Source: Duffyella gerundensis (GTDB lineage Bacteria > Pseudomonadota > Gammaproteobacteria > Enterobacterales > Enterobacteriaceae). From it: 64,000 bases of DNA. A program made the position numbers and the translations under genes. Within the stretch, counting starts at the first letter, position 1. Each line of letters opens with the position of its first letter. Shown piece after piece: positions 53,378 to 61,819 of the stretch. The stretch is taken from the NCBI RefSeq assembly GCF_001517405.1, contig NZ_LN907827.1, positions 510,616-574,615 on the forward strand. The letters are read 5' to 3'. The notes beneath the pieces are model-generated. The model saw only the letters and a program-made list of their open reading frames with translations, ran no database searches and was not told the origin of the DNA.

Positions 53378-54790
53378 ATGTGCGTAAAGTGGCTGGATGA
53401 AAAACGTGAAATAAGTTCGGCTATGACATTATTTGTCACTACCGCGCTATTCTGCTTTGTTGGCAGTCACTTACGTATGCCGCAGGAGCTTTCGCTATTC
53501 TGGCCGGTAAATGCGCTTTTGACCGGCATTATCGTGCGCTTCCCGTGGCTGCATCGCACCAGAAACTATTTCGTCTGTTACACCGCGATGGTGCTCAACG
53601 ACACCATCTTCTCCGGCTGGACCGGCGGCGCTTTCACCATCAACTTCGCCAATATTCTTTTTGTCTTTGTAGCCGCCGCTATACTGCTGGCTTCGCCGCC
53701 TGCTCAGGACGGCAATGCCTTACGTGTCGGCAAAGCGATGCGCATCTTTGCTGCCTGCCTGATAGCGTCCATCAGCTGCGCTAGCTGGGGCGCACTGGCG
53801 CAGGGCGAAGGCATGAATGAGAAACTCATCACCGCGTGGAGTGACTGGTTCAGCGAACAGTTTTCAACCGGCGTGCTGCTGCTGCCTTTTTTACTGACGC
53901 TCAAACGACAGACCACGCTCTCCCGCGCCGTAATTTCGACCAAAATGGTGCTGCCGGTTATCGCCTTGATCCTCTCTGTTTGCGCCAGCGCGATGATTGG
54001 CGGCGCTGGTAGTCTTTCCTTTCCGCTACCGGCAATGATTTGGTGTGCCATCAGGTTGCCGATCGTGGCGACCACGCTGCTGATGCTGATTACCGGCATC
54101 ACAGAAATTATCCTGGTGGTTGATGGCATCATTACTATTCAGGGCGGCGACAGTAGCCTGCCGCTTAGTCATCTGATGTCGGCCCGACTGGGCGTCGCCA
54201 CGCTGGCCATCGGACCGTTTATCGTTTCTGTCAGCATGGATGCCATTCGGCGGCTTAATCATCAGTTGGCGCTGCGTGCCGACTACGACTTTCTCACGCG
54301 TCTACTGTCGCGATCCGGATTGTATGAACAGCTGCGCGGCCGGGAAATTGCCAGCTGCCAGCGCGCTGGGGTAATGATCATTGATATCGACTATTTTAAA
54401 TCGATCAATGACAGCTTCGGCCATGATGCCGGTGATGCGGTGCTGGAAGAACTGGCGCAACGATTACGTAACGTCGTGGGCGATCGCGGCCTGCTGTGCC
54501 GGTTTGGCGGCGAAGAGTTTGTGGCGGTATTTTTCAATGTCGATCGTGAAGCGCTCTGGCATCACGCAGAATCCATTCGGCAGGCGATAGAACAGGAAAA
54601 GTTTGTGCTGCAGGGTAATACGGTGAATATCACCGTAAGTATTGGTATCGCCTGTCAGCATCGGTTATCCGGTAAAGATCGCATCAGCGCCATCAACGGC
54701 CTGATCTCCGCCGCCGACAAAAATCTCTACTATTCCAAACGCAACGGCCGCAACCAGACATCACCAGCGCTCCACGAGTGCATAGCGTAA
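53378..54790 (+). CDS. Membrane-bound diguanylate cyclase (MASE1-like sensor plus GGDEF domain)
   Basis: 470 residues. The N-terminal half (about 15-300) has 8 or so hydrophobic segments resembling a MASE1-type sensor (LSLFWPVNALLTGIIVR). The C-terminal GGDEF domain (about 305-460) has DYDFLTRLLSR, DIDYFKSINDSFGHDAGD and the active-site variant GGEEF at 377-381, an accepted catalytic form that should make cyclic di-GMP. The residues five positions before it are GDRG, not RxxD, so the product-inhibition I-site seems absent. No dedicated partner is adjacent. Confidence 0.9.
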   Translation: MCVKWLDEKREISSAMTLFVTTALFCFVGSHLRMPQELSLFWPVNALLTGIIVRFPWLHRTRNYFVCYTAMVLNDTIFSGWTGGAFTINFANILFVFVAAAILLASPPAQDGNALRVGKAMRIFAACLIASISCASWGALAQGEGMNEKLITAWSDWFSEQFSTGVLLLPFLLTLKRQTTLSRAVISTKMVLPVIALILSVCASAMIGGAGSLSFPLPAMIWCAIRLPIVATTLLMLITGITEIILVVDGIITIQGGDSSLPLSHLMSARLGVATLAIGPFIVSVSMDAIRRLNHQLALRADYDFLTRLLSRSGLYEQLRGREIASCQRAGVMIIDIDYFKSINDSFGHDAGDAVLEELAQRLRNVVGDRGLLCRFGGEEFVAVFFNVDREALWHHAESIRQAIEQEKFVLQGNTVNITVSIGIACQHRLSGKDRISAINGLISAADKNLYYSKRNGRNQTSPALHECIA

Positions 54791-54862
54791 GAGAATTTAT
54801 CCGCATGGCGGAGGGGATTAATTAATATATCAATGAACCCACAGCTATAAATTTTAGGCAAT

Positions 54863-54961
54863 AAAAAGCCACCCTCGCGGAGTGGCTTAATATTCTGATT
54901 TAACAGCTAAAATTTGGTGGCCCCTGCTGGACTTGAACCAGCGACCAAGCGATTATGAGTC
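54863..54961. repeat. Left attachment repeat (displaced 3' part of ileX and its terminator)
   Basis: 99 bases matching 61768-61866 with 3 mismatches, in direct orientation. Bases 54915-54961 equal tRNA-Ile(CAU) positions 30-76 (leftward strand). The rest is the tRNA terminator AGCCAC...GTGGCT with A/T run. This is the original chromosomal 3' end pushed away by integration. It is not a functional tRNA because the 5' half is missing. Confidence 0.92.
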
Positions 54962-55070
54962 CGATCGTGAATCAAGTGAAATCATTAACTTACTGATTTT
55001 TATGTTTTCTTTAGGCCGGATAGTGATGAAAAGTGGCGCATAGCGTTGCGCTCTGCTGCCACTTTGCTGC

Positions 55071-55130
55071 CAAGCCAAGCCAAGCCAAGCCAAGCCAAGC
55101 CAAGCCAAGCCAAGCCAAGCCAAGCCAAGC
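55071..55130. repeat. (CAAGC)12 pentanucleotide tandem repeat
   Basis: Twelve exact consecutive copies of CAAGC (60 bases). It lies inside the island, 97 bases beyond the stop of the leftward rloC-like gene, in non-coding DNA. Copy number is likely to vary by slippage. Confidence 0.97.
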
Positions 55131-55226
55131 GTACTCTTAAGATGGATGATGGGTCGGTTTTACTCATATCCTATAGTGAAATGTATACAGTCAAAAATTC
55201 ATAAGAAAGATATTTCATTAAATAAA

Positions 55227-57503
55227 TTAGCTTCCTACCACAACATTAGAATAAATTTGATCCGCTTCATTTAGATTTTGATGTTCGCCTTCATAAAGTT
55301 CATCTCCAGCCATCATCATAACATAGTGGGACTCATGGCCAGATTTTATAAATATATTTTTGAAAACCCTCAAATACACTTCAATCTGATCGTCGATGGT
55401 TTGAATAAAAAGGTCGTCAGGAATACAGTGCGAACCGTCATTAATCCAATGTAAAAGGGATAGGCATATTTTTTGTTCTTCATTTCTTTCGAACTTAGTA
55501 ACGATATCCTCATCACTTAGTTTGCCTAGAATCTTGAAATAGTTTTCAAGGATTCTTCTCATTATATTCGGAGTTGAGATGCCAGATCTGTGCCTTCTAT
55601 CTTTCAACTCTTTCCACATTAATTCATACGCGGAGTTTATAGGGTTTTTTTGCTCGTGGAAATTAAGGGAAGTTCGATTGTTTGATTTTCTGATAATCCA
55701 GAAGTGTGTTTTATTACACCCATTAGAACGACCATTTTGGAAAGATGCTTCTTTATGAAAATAAATGTTATGAGTAAACAAAAGAATTTGTTTTATTGAA
55801 GAACCAGTTTTGACGCTACTGATCATTCCCTTTACAATTGCGCTTACAATATATAATACATTACTATCTAAACTTGAGATTGGGTCGTCAATCACTACTA
55901 CTCTATTTTGAGTAATATCATCCTGCTTTGCTGCCCCATTAGCTAACTGAACAAAATATAGGAAGGTTATAAAGGTAACTTCACCTTCACTTAATGATTC
56001 AAAAGCTAAATCACCATTCTGACGTTTAATCACATAATGATTTTCTAACCTCTCAGAAGGTAAAATTTCAAAGTTTATAAATCCATAAGCTTTCAGTGTT
56101 CTATTTATTTCATTAACTGCTGGTTGAACACTAGTTGTATTTCTACTTAATATGGTTATTTCTGCTTTCTTACTTTCAATTTTAATTTTGCATTCATGGA
56201 TTTTATATTTTAGTGCTTCAGCAGCTTTGCTGACTCCCTTGTGTTTTCTAATGAAAAACGAAACTTCATCTTTAAATTCCGCAGTTAAAAATAGCCAGGT
56301 GTCTTTTATAAACAGTTCTCTTTCCAGTTCATAATTGGTCACAATCTTATTGTGATCGATTATTTGACTATTTGCTTTATGAAATAAGTTGATGATAACT
56401 TCTAAGGTTTTTTTAGTTGAAGTTAACTCCACTTTTTCACTAGGTTTTTCAAGTTTATTATTTATAGCCATCAAATTGGTAGAAATCTGGCTCTCTAATA
56501 TTGTTAGCGTTAGCCCTAATTCATCAGCATCTAACTTAGAATTGATGTTTTCTTTCTCTTGTTGCAATGTGCTTTTTAATATCCTTAATATTTGAGATGA
56601 TTGCTGATGATAATCAAATGCAAGATTCTTTATAGTCTTGATCTTGAGTTCATATGATTTGTCAAAAAATTGTTCAATCTTAAATTTAAATTCATCGTCA
56701 ATAGTATCTTTCTGACAGAAGGGACATGTTTTACTGGAGTTAATGTATCTCCGCCCATGGTTAACCCAATCTTGGCAACTTAATGATTCAATCAAACCTG
56801 CTATATCCACATCATGTTTACCAGTAATGATTTCTTTCCATATTGAATTTGACTCTGTGACATCAATCTCTTCAAATTCGATATTTATTAATAAATTATA
56901 AAGCTGTGGCTTTTCGCCTAAAATTGTTAAGCTTCTATTTTTTAGAGTGTCATAATCGCAGGTGTCGTTTAAATTTTCATTTTCAGTATGTAATCTAATT
57001 ATTTTTGATTTGAATAAATCTTTTTTCTGAAACCCTTTGAAAGCTTCTTTGAAATCTACTTCATACTTTTTAAAGAGGGACCAGCACTTGTCTGTAAATT
57101 CGGTGCTAAGAGTGTCTTGTTCTGTTGTTTTTGATAAATGATCTTTTGTATAAGCAGTTAACTGTTTTTCGAACTCCTCTTGCTCTGATTTCTTAAATTT
57201 TATTTCCGCTAATTGTTCTGTCGTTGCTTCCCCTAGCGTAAACACGCCAGCAATATCACTACTTGAAAAGTTTTTATCTCTAAACTCCTTGTTATAAACT
57301 AAAGTTGATAGTGGCTGGTTGTTTCTCCAGGTAATACTGCAGTTATGATATTTTTCTAGCGAGGTGTCAGAAAGGTAATTTGATGCAGTAGTTTTTCCGC
57401 ATCCATTAGCACCATAAAAGAAATTTATTTCTTTAAGATTGTTAATTACGATTCCATCGTTATCATAGGTTGCAACGTTAGCTAATTTAAGTGATTCAAT
57501 CAT
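55227..57503 (-). CDS. RloC-like anticodon nuclease (ABC ATPase with zinc hook)
   Basis: 758 residues. Walker A GANGCGKTT at 31-39; long helical/coiled-coil middle with one zinc-hook CPFC at 260-263; ABC signature SLSEGE at 503-508; Walker B VVVIDD with D-loop SSLD (535-546); His-loop H578. The C-terminal part has R649, E653 and H685, spaced +4 and +32 exactly like the anticodon-nuclease triad R320/E324/H356 of PrrC. Overall layout (PrrC-like AAA_13 ATPase plus zinc hook) is that of RloC, a tRNA-cutting anti-phage enzyme. No restriction-modification genes flank it. Very AT-rich compared with the flanking chromosome. Other AAA_13 ATPases remain possible. Confidence 0.72.
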   Translation of the reverse strand: MIESLKLANVATYDNDGIVINNLKEINFFYGANGCGKTTASNYLSDTSLEKYHNCSITWRNNQPLSTLVYNKEFRDKNFSSSDIAGVFTLGEATTEQLAEIKFKKSEQEEFEKQLTAYTKDHLSKTTEQDTLSTEFTDKCWSLFKKYEVDFKEAFKGFQKKDLFKSKIIRLHTENENLNDTCDYDTLKNRSLTILGEKPQLYNLLINIEFEEIDVTESNSIWKEIITGKHDVDIAGLIESLSCQDWVNHGRRYINSSKTCPFCQKDTIDDEFKFKIEQFFDKSYELKIKTIKNLAFDYHQQSSQILRILKSTLQQEKENINSKLDADELGLTLTILESQISTNLMAINNKLEKPSEKVELTSTKKTLEVIINLFHKANSQIIDHNKIVTNYELERELFIKDTWLFLTAEFKDEVSFFIRKHKGVSKAAEALKYKIHECKIKIESKKAEITILSRNTTSVQPAVNEINRTLKAYGFINFEILPSERLENHYVIKRQNGDLAFESLSEGEVTFITFLYFVQLANGAAKQDDITQNRVVVIDDPISSLDSNVLYIVSAIVKGMISSVKTGSSIKQILLFTHNIYFHKEASFQNGRSNGCNKTHFWIIRKSNNRTSLNFHEQKNPINSAYELMWKELKDRRHRSGISTPNIMRRILENYFKILGKLSDEDIVTKFERNEEQKICLSLLHWINDGSHCIPDDLFIQTIDDQIEVYLRVFKNIFIKSGHESHYVMMMAGDELYEGEHQNLNEADQIYSNVVVGS

Positions 57504-57557
57504 AACAACTCCTTTTATTTCATGACTGGGCTAATGAGACTTAGTTATGTAAGGTTT

Positions 57558-57583
57558 AATAAGTCTGAAATTTAGACTTTATT
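57558..57583. promoter_or_regulatory. Inverted repeat upstream of the rloC-like gene
   Basis: AATAAGTCT and AGACTTTATT flank a 7-base centre (core AAGTCT 57561-57566 with AGACTT 57574-57579). It lies between the integrase stop and the rloC-like start, both leftward, so it may be an operator or a weak terminator for the integrase transcript. Confidence 0.45.
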
Positions 57584-57638
57584 TACTGATCTATTTGGGG
57601 GTAATAACCTCAGTTTATATTCTCCATTCATGTTGACA

Positions 57639-58658
57639 TTATTTTTCAGTTTGAATTAAGGGGTTGAGTAACATCGCTTCGGATAGGTGATCTGGAGCAA
57701 AGTGCGCATAACGCATTGTAACCTTGATATCTGTATGTACCAGTATCCGCTGAAGCACAAGAATATTTCCACCATTCATCATGAAATGTGACGCGAAAGT
57801 GTGACGCAGCACATGCGTTAGCTGTCCGGCTGGCGTTTCAATTCCAGCCCGCTGCATAGCCTTTCTGAACGCCGAGTAGCATGGCGTGAAAAGGGGCTGC
57901 GTTTTGCGGCTAACAGGCAATTCTGCCAGTAATTTTTCTGTTATCGGCACCGCCCGGTTTTTCTTGCCTTTAGTTTTCACATAAATGATCTGACCCGCCC
58001 GAACTTGATTTCCCTTAAGGCCTTCCGCCTCACTCCAGCGCGCGCCTGTAGCCAGGCAGATTTTGACGATTGCCGTCAAATCTTGAGAGCGGCTTTTATC
58101 GCACTCAGCCAGTAGCACACGGATTTCATCGGTGGTGAGATATGCCATTTCTGACTCACCGATTTTAAATTCCCTGATGTTCTCCAACGGATTCGGGGCT
58201 TTCCATTCATCAAGGCGTCGCAGCTCGTTAAACACCGCACGAAAATACGCCAGCTCAAGGTTAACTGTTCGCGGAGTGACCGTCTTAACTCTCGTGGAGC
58301 GGGTAATCTTTCCGCTTAACCGCTGCTCACGGTAAGCAGAAAAACCCCTGGCGTTAAACTCAGTCGCAAGGGGATTGCCCATTGCCTCGCAAGCAAACGC
58401 CATTGTGCTCCGACGCTTCTCTCCATCAGCAAGGGTTATGCCATGCGCGTTGAACCAGAGTTCAACTAAGTCGATAACGCGCCTCTTATCCGTCTTTTCA
58501 CCCAACCAAGGTTTATCCTGCGCCTGATCTTTGATGTGCTTCTCAAAAGACAGGGCTTCGCCTTTGGTCACAAACTGGCGGCGGATGCGTTTACCATCGC
58601 GCCCGTTTGGGAAAACCTGAGCCTGCCATTTCCCATTGGCTAATTTACTTACAGCCAT
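57639..58658 (-). CDS. int: P2-type site-specific tyrosine recombinase (prophage integrase)
   Basis: A 339-residue integrase similar to phage P2 Int. The N-terminal arm-binding part has GRDGKRIRRQF. Catalytic residues are R207 (ATGARWSEA), K228 or K230, H282-x-x-R285 (THVLRHTFASHF), H308 and nucleophile Y317 (MRYAHFAP). All are intact, so it may be active. It starts 8 bases after the stop of a repressor remnant, as expected for the P2-like repressor-int unit. It would have inserted the island at ileX. Confidence 0.94.
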   Translation of the reverse strand: MAVSKLANGKWQAQVFPNGRDGKRIRRQFVTKGEALSFEKHIKDQAQDKPWLGEKTDKRRVIDLVELWFNAHGITLADGEKRRSTMAFACEAMGNPLATEFNARGFSAYREQRLSGKITRSTRVKTVTPRTVNLELAYFRAVFNELRRLDEWKAPNPLENIREFKIGESEMAYLTTDEIRVLLAECDKSRSQDLTAIVKICLATGARWSEAEGLKGNQVRAGQIIYVKTKGKKNRAVPITEKLLAELPVSRKTQPLFTPCYSAFRKAMQRAGIETPAGQLTHVLRHTFASHFMMNGGNILVLQRILVHTDIKVTMRYAHFAPDHLSEAMLLNPLIQTEK

Positions 58659-58666
58659 ATCCTGCC

Positions 58667-58731
58667 TTACAGATATTCGGTGCGAGCAACAACCTTACCC
58701 AGCACTTTGATGTCTTCTGCCTTACATTCAA
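58667..58731 (-). pseudogene. 3' end of a phage repressor gene (truncated)
   Basis: Reading leftward, the last codons before TAA at 58667-58669 encode FECKAEDIKVLGKVVARTEYL (21 residues; key part DIKVLGKVV and RTEYL), typical of the C-terminus of LexA-like S24 phage repressors that precede int. Everything upstream is gone: the frame runs directly into the antisense of the spike gene near 58730. The rest of the repressor was lost by deletion. The exact junction cannot be placed by eye. Confidence 0.7.
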
Positions 58732-60386
58732 AAGACGCTTTCGAAGTGCATCTGACTGATGCCGCTCTGGTGCTGGAGCTTAGCAGCTGTGGCCGTGGCT
58801 TCATCACGGCAAAGACCAGCACTGATTACACCGGCAAAATGGTCCGCATTGATACCGGCTACCCTGACCGGCTGCTGCGCTGGTTCACCGGGTACGTGGA
58901 GCGCTCGCAGCCTTCGGACACCGGCTATCAGCGTCTTTTCATCCGTGAGCTGTGCGGCGTGTTTGATCGTGCCTGGCCGTGCGCATTTCAGCACCCAACG
59001 CTTCGCCAGATTGCCGCCTGGCTGGAAGAACACAGCGGCCTGACCGTCACCGTGCCGCAGGCAGATTACAGCGACAGGCCGATCCCGCACTTCACGCACA
59101 GCGGCACAGGATTTCAGCTGCTGGCCAGTCTGGGGCGCGCTTTTGGGATTGCCGATTACATCTGGTATCAGCTGCCCGATGGCAGTATGTATCTGGGTGG
59201 CGCTGAAAAGGCGCTGTTTGCCGGTAAGCCGGTGGATATTCCGCCGGAGTTCAGCCAGTCCACTGCCGGTGGCAATACGATGACCGTACCTGTGATCCAG
59301 TCACTGCGTCCGGGCGTGGAGGTGAACGGCCAGCGCGTGACAAAGGTGCAGCTGAACAGCGACACCATGACAATCACCTGGACGCCGCGAAACCGCACAA
59401 CAGGCCAGCCGCTGCAGAAAACACCGGTACAGCGTCAGGTTGAAAGCCATTATCCGGAGCTGGCCAGCGGCCTGCACCTGCCGAAAATGGCGCGTGTTGT
59501 TGCCCCATCCGAGGCGGTTAAAAGCGGAAACTTTGCGGACCCCTTCAGGCCGCGCTATGCCGTCGATCTGCAACTGCTGGACGCTGACGGCAATCCGGAC
59601 GGCAGCACGCCGGTTTATCCTGCCGTGCCGCTGCCCGTTCCGATGGCCGGTAATGATTCCGGCATGTTTCAGTTTCCGCCAGAGGGTACGCTCGTTGAGG
59701 TCGGTTTTACCGGCGGGCGCCCGGACAAGCCGTTCGTGCGCCAGACCATGCCGGGTGGGACCAGCCTGCCGGACGTGAAGCCGGGCGAGCAGCTGCAGCA
59801 GCAGCGCGCGGAAGTATCACAGCGGGTAACACAGGCGGGAGACTGGGAACGCCAGACCGATCAGGCTATCCGTGAAACGTCCATGAGCCGGGAAGTAAAA
59901 GCCGATATGGAAACGCGTGAGCTGGTCAGCAGGGAAACGACAGTCAAAGCCACGGACAGGACCACTGTGATCGGAACGGCGTCACTGATGGCCGGTGCAA
60001 TTCAGCACGTGACGACAGGCAATTACAGCGTGGCCACGCAGCAGAGCCAGCTGATTACAGTGGGCGGCAATGCTGAAACGGACATCACCGGCAGCGCGGC
60101 AATAGAAGTCGGGCAGGCGCTGACAGAAAAAATCGGCCAGCTGCGACAGAGCATTGCCGGGACGCGTCAGGAAATTATCGCGCCGGTGGTGTGGATTGGT
60201 TCAGAGAAGATTAATGTGGCCCAGTTGATGCTCGATACTGTGGCGCTTGTGCAGCAGCTGACTGACCAGCTGGCCAGCCATACGCACCCCTCAACCGGCC
60301 AGCCCACGAACAGCAGTGCCATCGCACAGAGTGGCCAGCAGGCCGCCGCACTCAGTACGAAATATTCCCCCGTCATCGGCAAATAA
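58680..60386 (+). CDS. Phage baseplate hub/central spike protein, 5' end lost
   Basis: 568 codons from the first in-frame GTG. The first 16 or so codons are antisense to the repressor remnant, so the native N-terminus is missing and this start is arbitrary; ATG 58710 is another choice. Residues 20-265 resemble a gp27-like hub, 268-360 a gp5-like OB fold (KMARVVAPS...GMFQFPPEGTLVEVGFTGG, only ends given), then a Thr/Gln-rich region likely forming the spike, ending with SHTHPSTGQP. No tail genes surround it and no promoter or ribosome site is evident, so probably a silent remnant. Relatives: phage gpV, VgrG. Confidence 0.78.
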   Translation: MRATTLPSTLMSSALHSKDAFEVHLTDAALVLELSSCGRGFITAKTSTDYTGKMVRIDTGYPDRLLRWFTGYVERSQPSDTGYQRLFIRELCGVFDRAWPCAFQHPTLRQIAAWLEEHSGLTVTVPQADYSDRPIPHFTHSGTGFQLLASLGRAFGIADYIWYQLPDGSMYLGGAEKALFAGKPVDIPPEFSQSTAGGNTMTVPVIQSLRPGVEVNGQRVTKVQLNSDTMTITWTPRNRTTGQPLQKTPVQRQVESHYPELASGLHLPKMARVVAPSEAVKSGNFADPFRPRYAVDLQLLDADGNPDGSTPVYPAVPLPVPMAGNDSGMFQFPPEGTLVEVGFTGGRPDKPFVRQTMPGGTSLPDVKPGEQLQQQRAEVSQRVTQAGDWERQTDQAIRETSMSREVKADMETRELVSRETTVKATDRTTVIGTASLMAGAIQHVTTGNYSVATQQSQLITVGGNAETDITGSAAIEVGQALTEKIGQLRQSIAGTRQEIIAPVVWIGSEKINVAQLMLDTVALVQQLTDQLASHTHPSTGQPTNSSAIAQSGQQAAALSTKYSPVIGK

Positions 60387-60399
60387 GCCAGCACACTGA

Positions 60400-60424
60400 C
60401 CCGCTATCACAGCGGGTTTTTTAT
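60400..60424 (+). terminator. Rho-independent terminator after the spike gene
   Basis: ACCCGCT / AGCGGGT (60400-60406 with 60412-60418), 5-base loop, then a six-T run. Confidence 0.88.
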
Positions 60425-60912
60425 TGCCCGTCACCAGAACGCCTCAGCCGCACTCTGCCCCACGCACATGCGTAGCCATCTCGCACGACAGCCATTAACA
60501 GATCATCCGCACAGCGTGGCACTGGCTGCGCGTCAGCCCCGGCAAAATAATCGCTGTGCAAACAAAATCGGCGCTACACCGCACCCGCCTGCAGGTTTTG
60601 GATCATAAAAATTTTTCATTTTTATTTTTTTACAAAGGGCATGGCCAGAGTGCATGGCTGCTGGCTTTCTAAAGGAATTTGCCAACTGAAGCTTTTGAAA
60701 AGAAATTCAGTTTTTTTCAGTTTTAAGGATCCAGAGCAAGGCATCCATTAATCATAAACTTCTGTTTTTATTCAAGTATACGATTTTTACGTGATTAGGA
60801 AGGATCCAGTTAGGATCAAGTGGTTAGTGTAAAATAAAGTTTTTAAGTCTATAAAAAACAATGCATTATGGTATTGATTGGAGTAAGGGAAAACTGAAAT
60901 TAATGAAGTCAT

Positions 60913-60945
60913 AAAAGCACTTAGGGAGTGGAACTCCGAAAGTGC
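60913..60945 (-). terminator. Rho-independent terminator of the leftward 178-residue gene
   Basis: Reading leftward, GCACTT...AAGTGC encloses an inner GGAGT / ACTCC pairing and is followed by TTTTAT. It lies 13 bases after the stop codon of the gene at 60958-61494. Confidence 0.8.
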
Positions 60946-60957
60946 CTGTAGTTGTCT

Positions 60958-61494
60958 TTACTTAACGAGCTTAATTGTAATACCTGAATTAGGGCCAGGA
61001 GGGACGCCTAATGCCGTGTCTACCCCTTTGTTATTGCGTAAGTCTTCAAGAATCTCTTCAGGTTTAAACTTTTTCCCGATTATAGCTTGAGATTCAGGAC
61101 GAGGATTTTCTGAGTGCCTTGCTCTATAGGCTTCAACAAATTCGATCCCTTCTGCTTTCGCTCTTGAGCTTAGACCGCGGGCATATAAGCGATTGAATTC
61201 ACCTTCAGCTAAAGTTTGAGCAGCAGTATGAGGAACTTTAGCCTGAGTCATCTCAGTGCTATTAGGCTTTCTTCGAGGATAGTGGGTAGCAAGCAATCTT
61301 CTTCCTAGAATTTGTTGCTCTAACCATGCGTCATCATGTTGAGATGCTTCTTCTAGCAAAGATGGCCATACTTCCTTACCTTGAGTTGTAAGATAGTTGC
61401 TTAAATAAAAACTATTACTTTCTTTATCAAATTCAATTTCTTTAAGCATATATTTTTTGGTTGAATCGTCTAAATCAATATAATTTAAAGACAT
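60958..61494 (-). CDS. Unrecognised 178-residue island protein
   Basis: A soluble, charged protein with no signal peptide or membrane segment. Visible features: N-terminus MSLNYIDLDDSTKKYMLKEI, a Lys/Arg-rich RRKPNS segment, AEGEFNRLYARGL in the middle, then NPRPESQAIIGKK and the C-terminal LGVPPGPNSGITIKL. These blocks look like conserved-family motifs, but I cannot name a function. Own terminator and G+C lower than the host mark it as a separate cargo unit beside the right attachment site. A role in phage defence or as a moron gene is only a contextual guess. Confidence 0.75.
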   Translation of the reverse strand: MSLNYIDLDDSTKKYMLKEIEFDKESNSFYLSNYLTTQGKEVWPSLLEEASQHDDAWLEQQILGRRLLATHYPRRKPNSTEMTQAKVPHTAAQTLAEGEFNRLYARGLSSRAKAEGIEFVEAYRARHSENPRPESQAIIGKKFKPEEILEDLRNNKGVDTALGVPPGPNSGITIKLVK

Positions 61495-61819
61495 AAAAAC
61501 CTCAGCTTTGTGTAGAAATAAAAGAAAGAACTAATTGTAATATTTAATTACAGGTCATATTAAGCAAACACATTCACTGATGCAAAAGGAACATTAACGT
61601 TTTTCAAAAGTTTTTTTCCTCATTCGTTCAAAAATTACGCCAGTTAGGTGATGCTCCTTTAGCAACAAATTTTGATAATAAGATTTTGTATATGCTTTTG
61701 ATCGGAACGGAGTAGGCGGGTCTTGAGGCCGGGGGGACAAAAAGGGGACAGTTAACTACCTAAAGCAAAAAAGCCACCCTTGCGGAGTGGCTTAATGTGC
61801 TGATTTAACAGCTAAAATT
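61495..61819. other. Gap between the 178-residue gene and ileX
   Basis: 325 bases. AT-rich upstream region of the leftward gene (to about 61700), then a G-rich stretch around GGGGGGACAAAAAGGGGACA (61730-61750) next to the right attachment repeat. No gene seen. Confidence 0.6.
61766..61793 (-). terminator. Rho-independent terminator of ileX
   Basis: Reading leftward, AAGCCAC...GTGGCTT stem followed by a T run. It is brought in by the element; the near-identical original copy lies at 54862-54888. Confidence 0.8.

Larger units (their letters stand above)
54791..55226. other. Gap holding the left attachment repeat and a pentanucleotide repeat
   Basis: 436 bases between the diguanylate cyclase and the end of the rloC-like gene. 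It contains the displaced ileX terminator (54862-54888), the left direct repeat to 54961, and the (CAAGC)12 array. No gene is seen in it. Confidence 0.8.
60387..60957. other. Non-coding phage-derived gap
   Basis: 571 bases with no supported gene. It starts with the spike-gene terminator, is G+C-rich to about 60590, then turns AT-rich, and ends with the terminator of the leftward gene. Only short frames under about 20 codons are visible in the AT-rich part. Confidence 0.65.

Noticed and set aside
53143..53439. 98-codon leftward frame before the diguanylate cyclase
   Set aside because: No ribosome site or motif, and it overlaps the start of the rightward cyclase gene and its promoter region.
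54915..54961. Second tRNA-Ile gene at the left end of the island
   Set aside because: Only positions 30-76 of the tRNA are present. The 5' half is missing, so it is an attachment remnant.
55227..57503. SMC/Rad50- or RecF-type repair ATPase
   Set aside because: The signature LSEGE with VVVIDDPISSLDS and the C-terminal R-E-H region fit the PrrC/RloC group better. No SbcD-like nuclease partner is adjacent.
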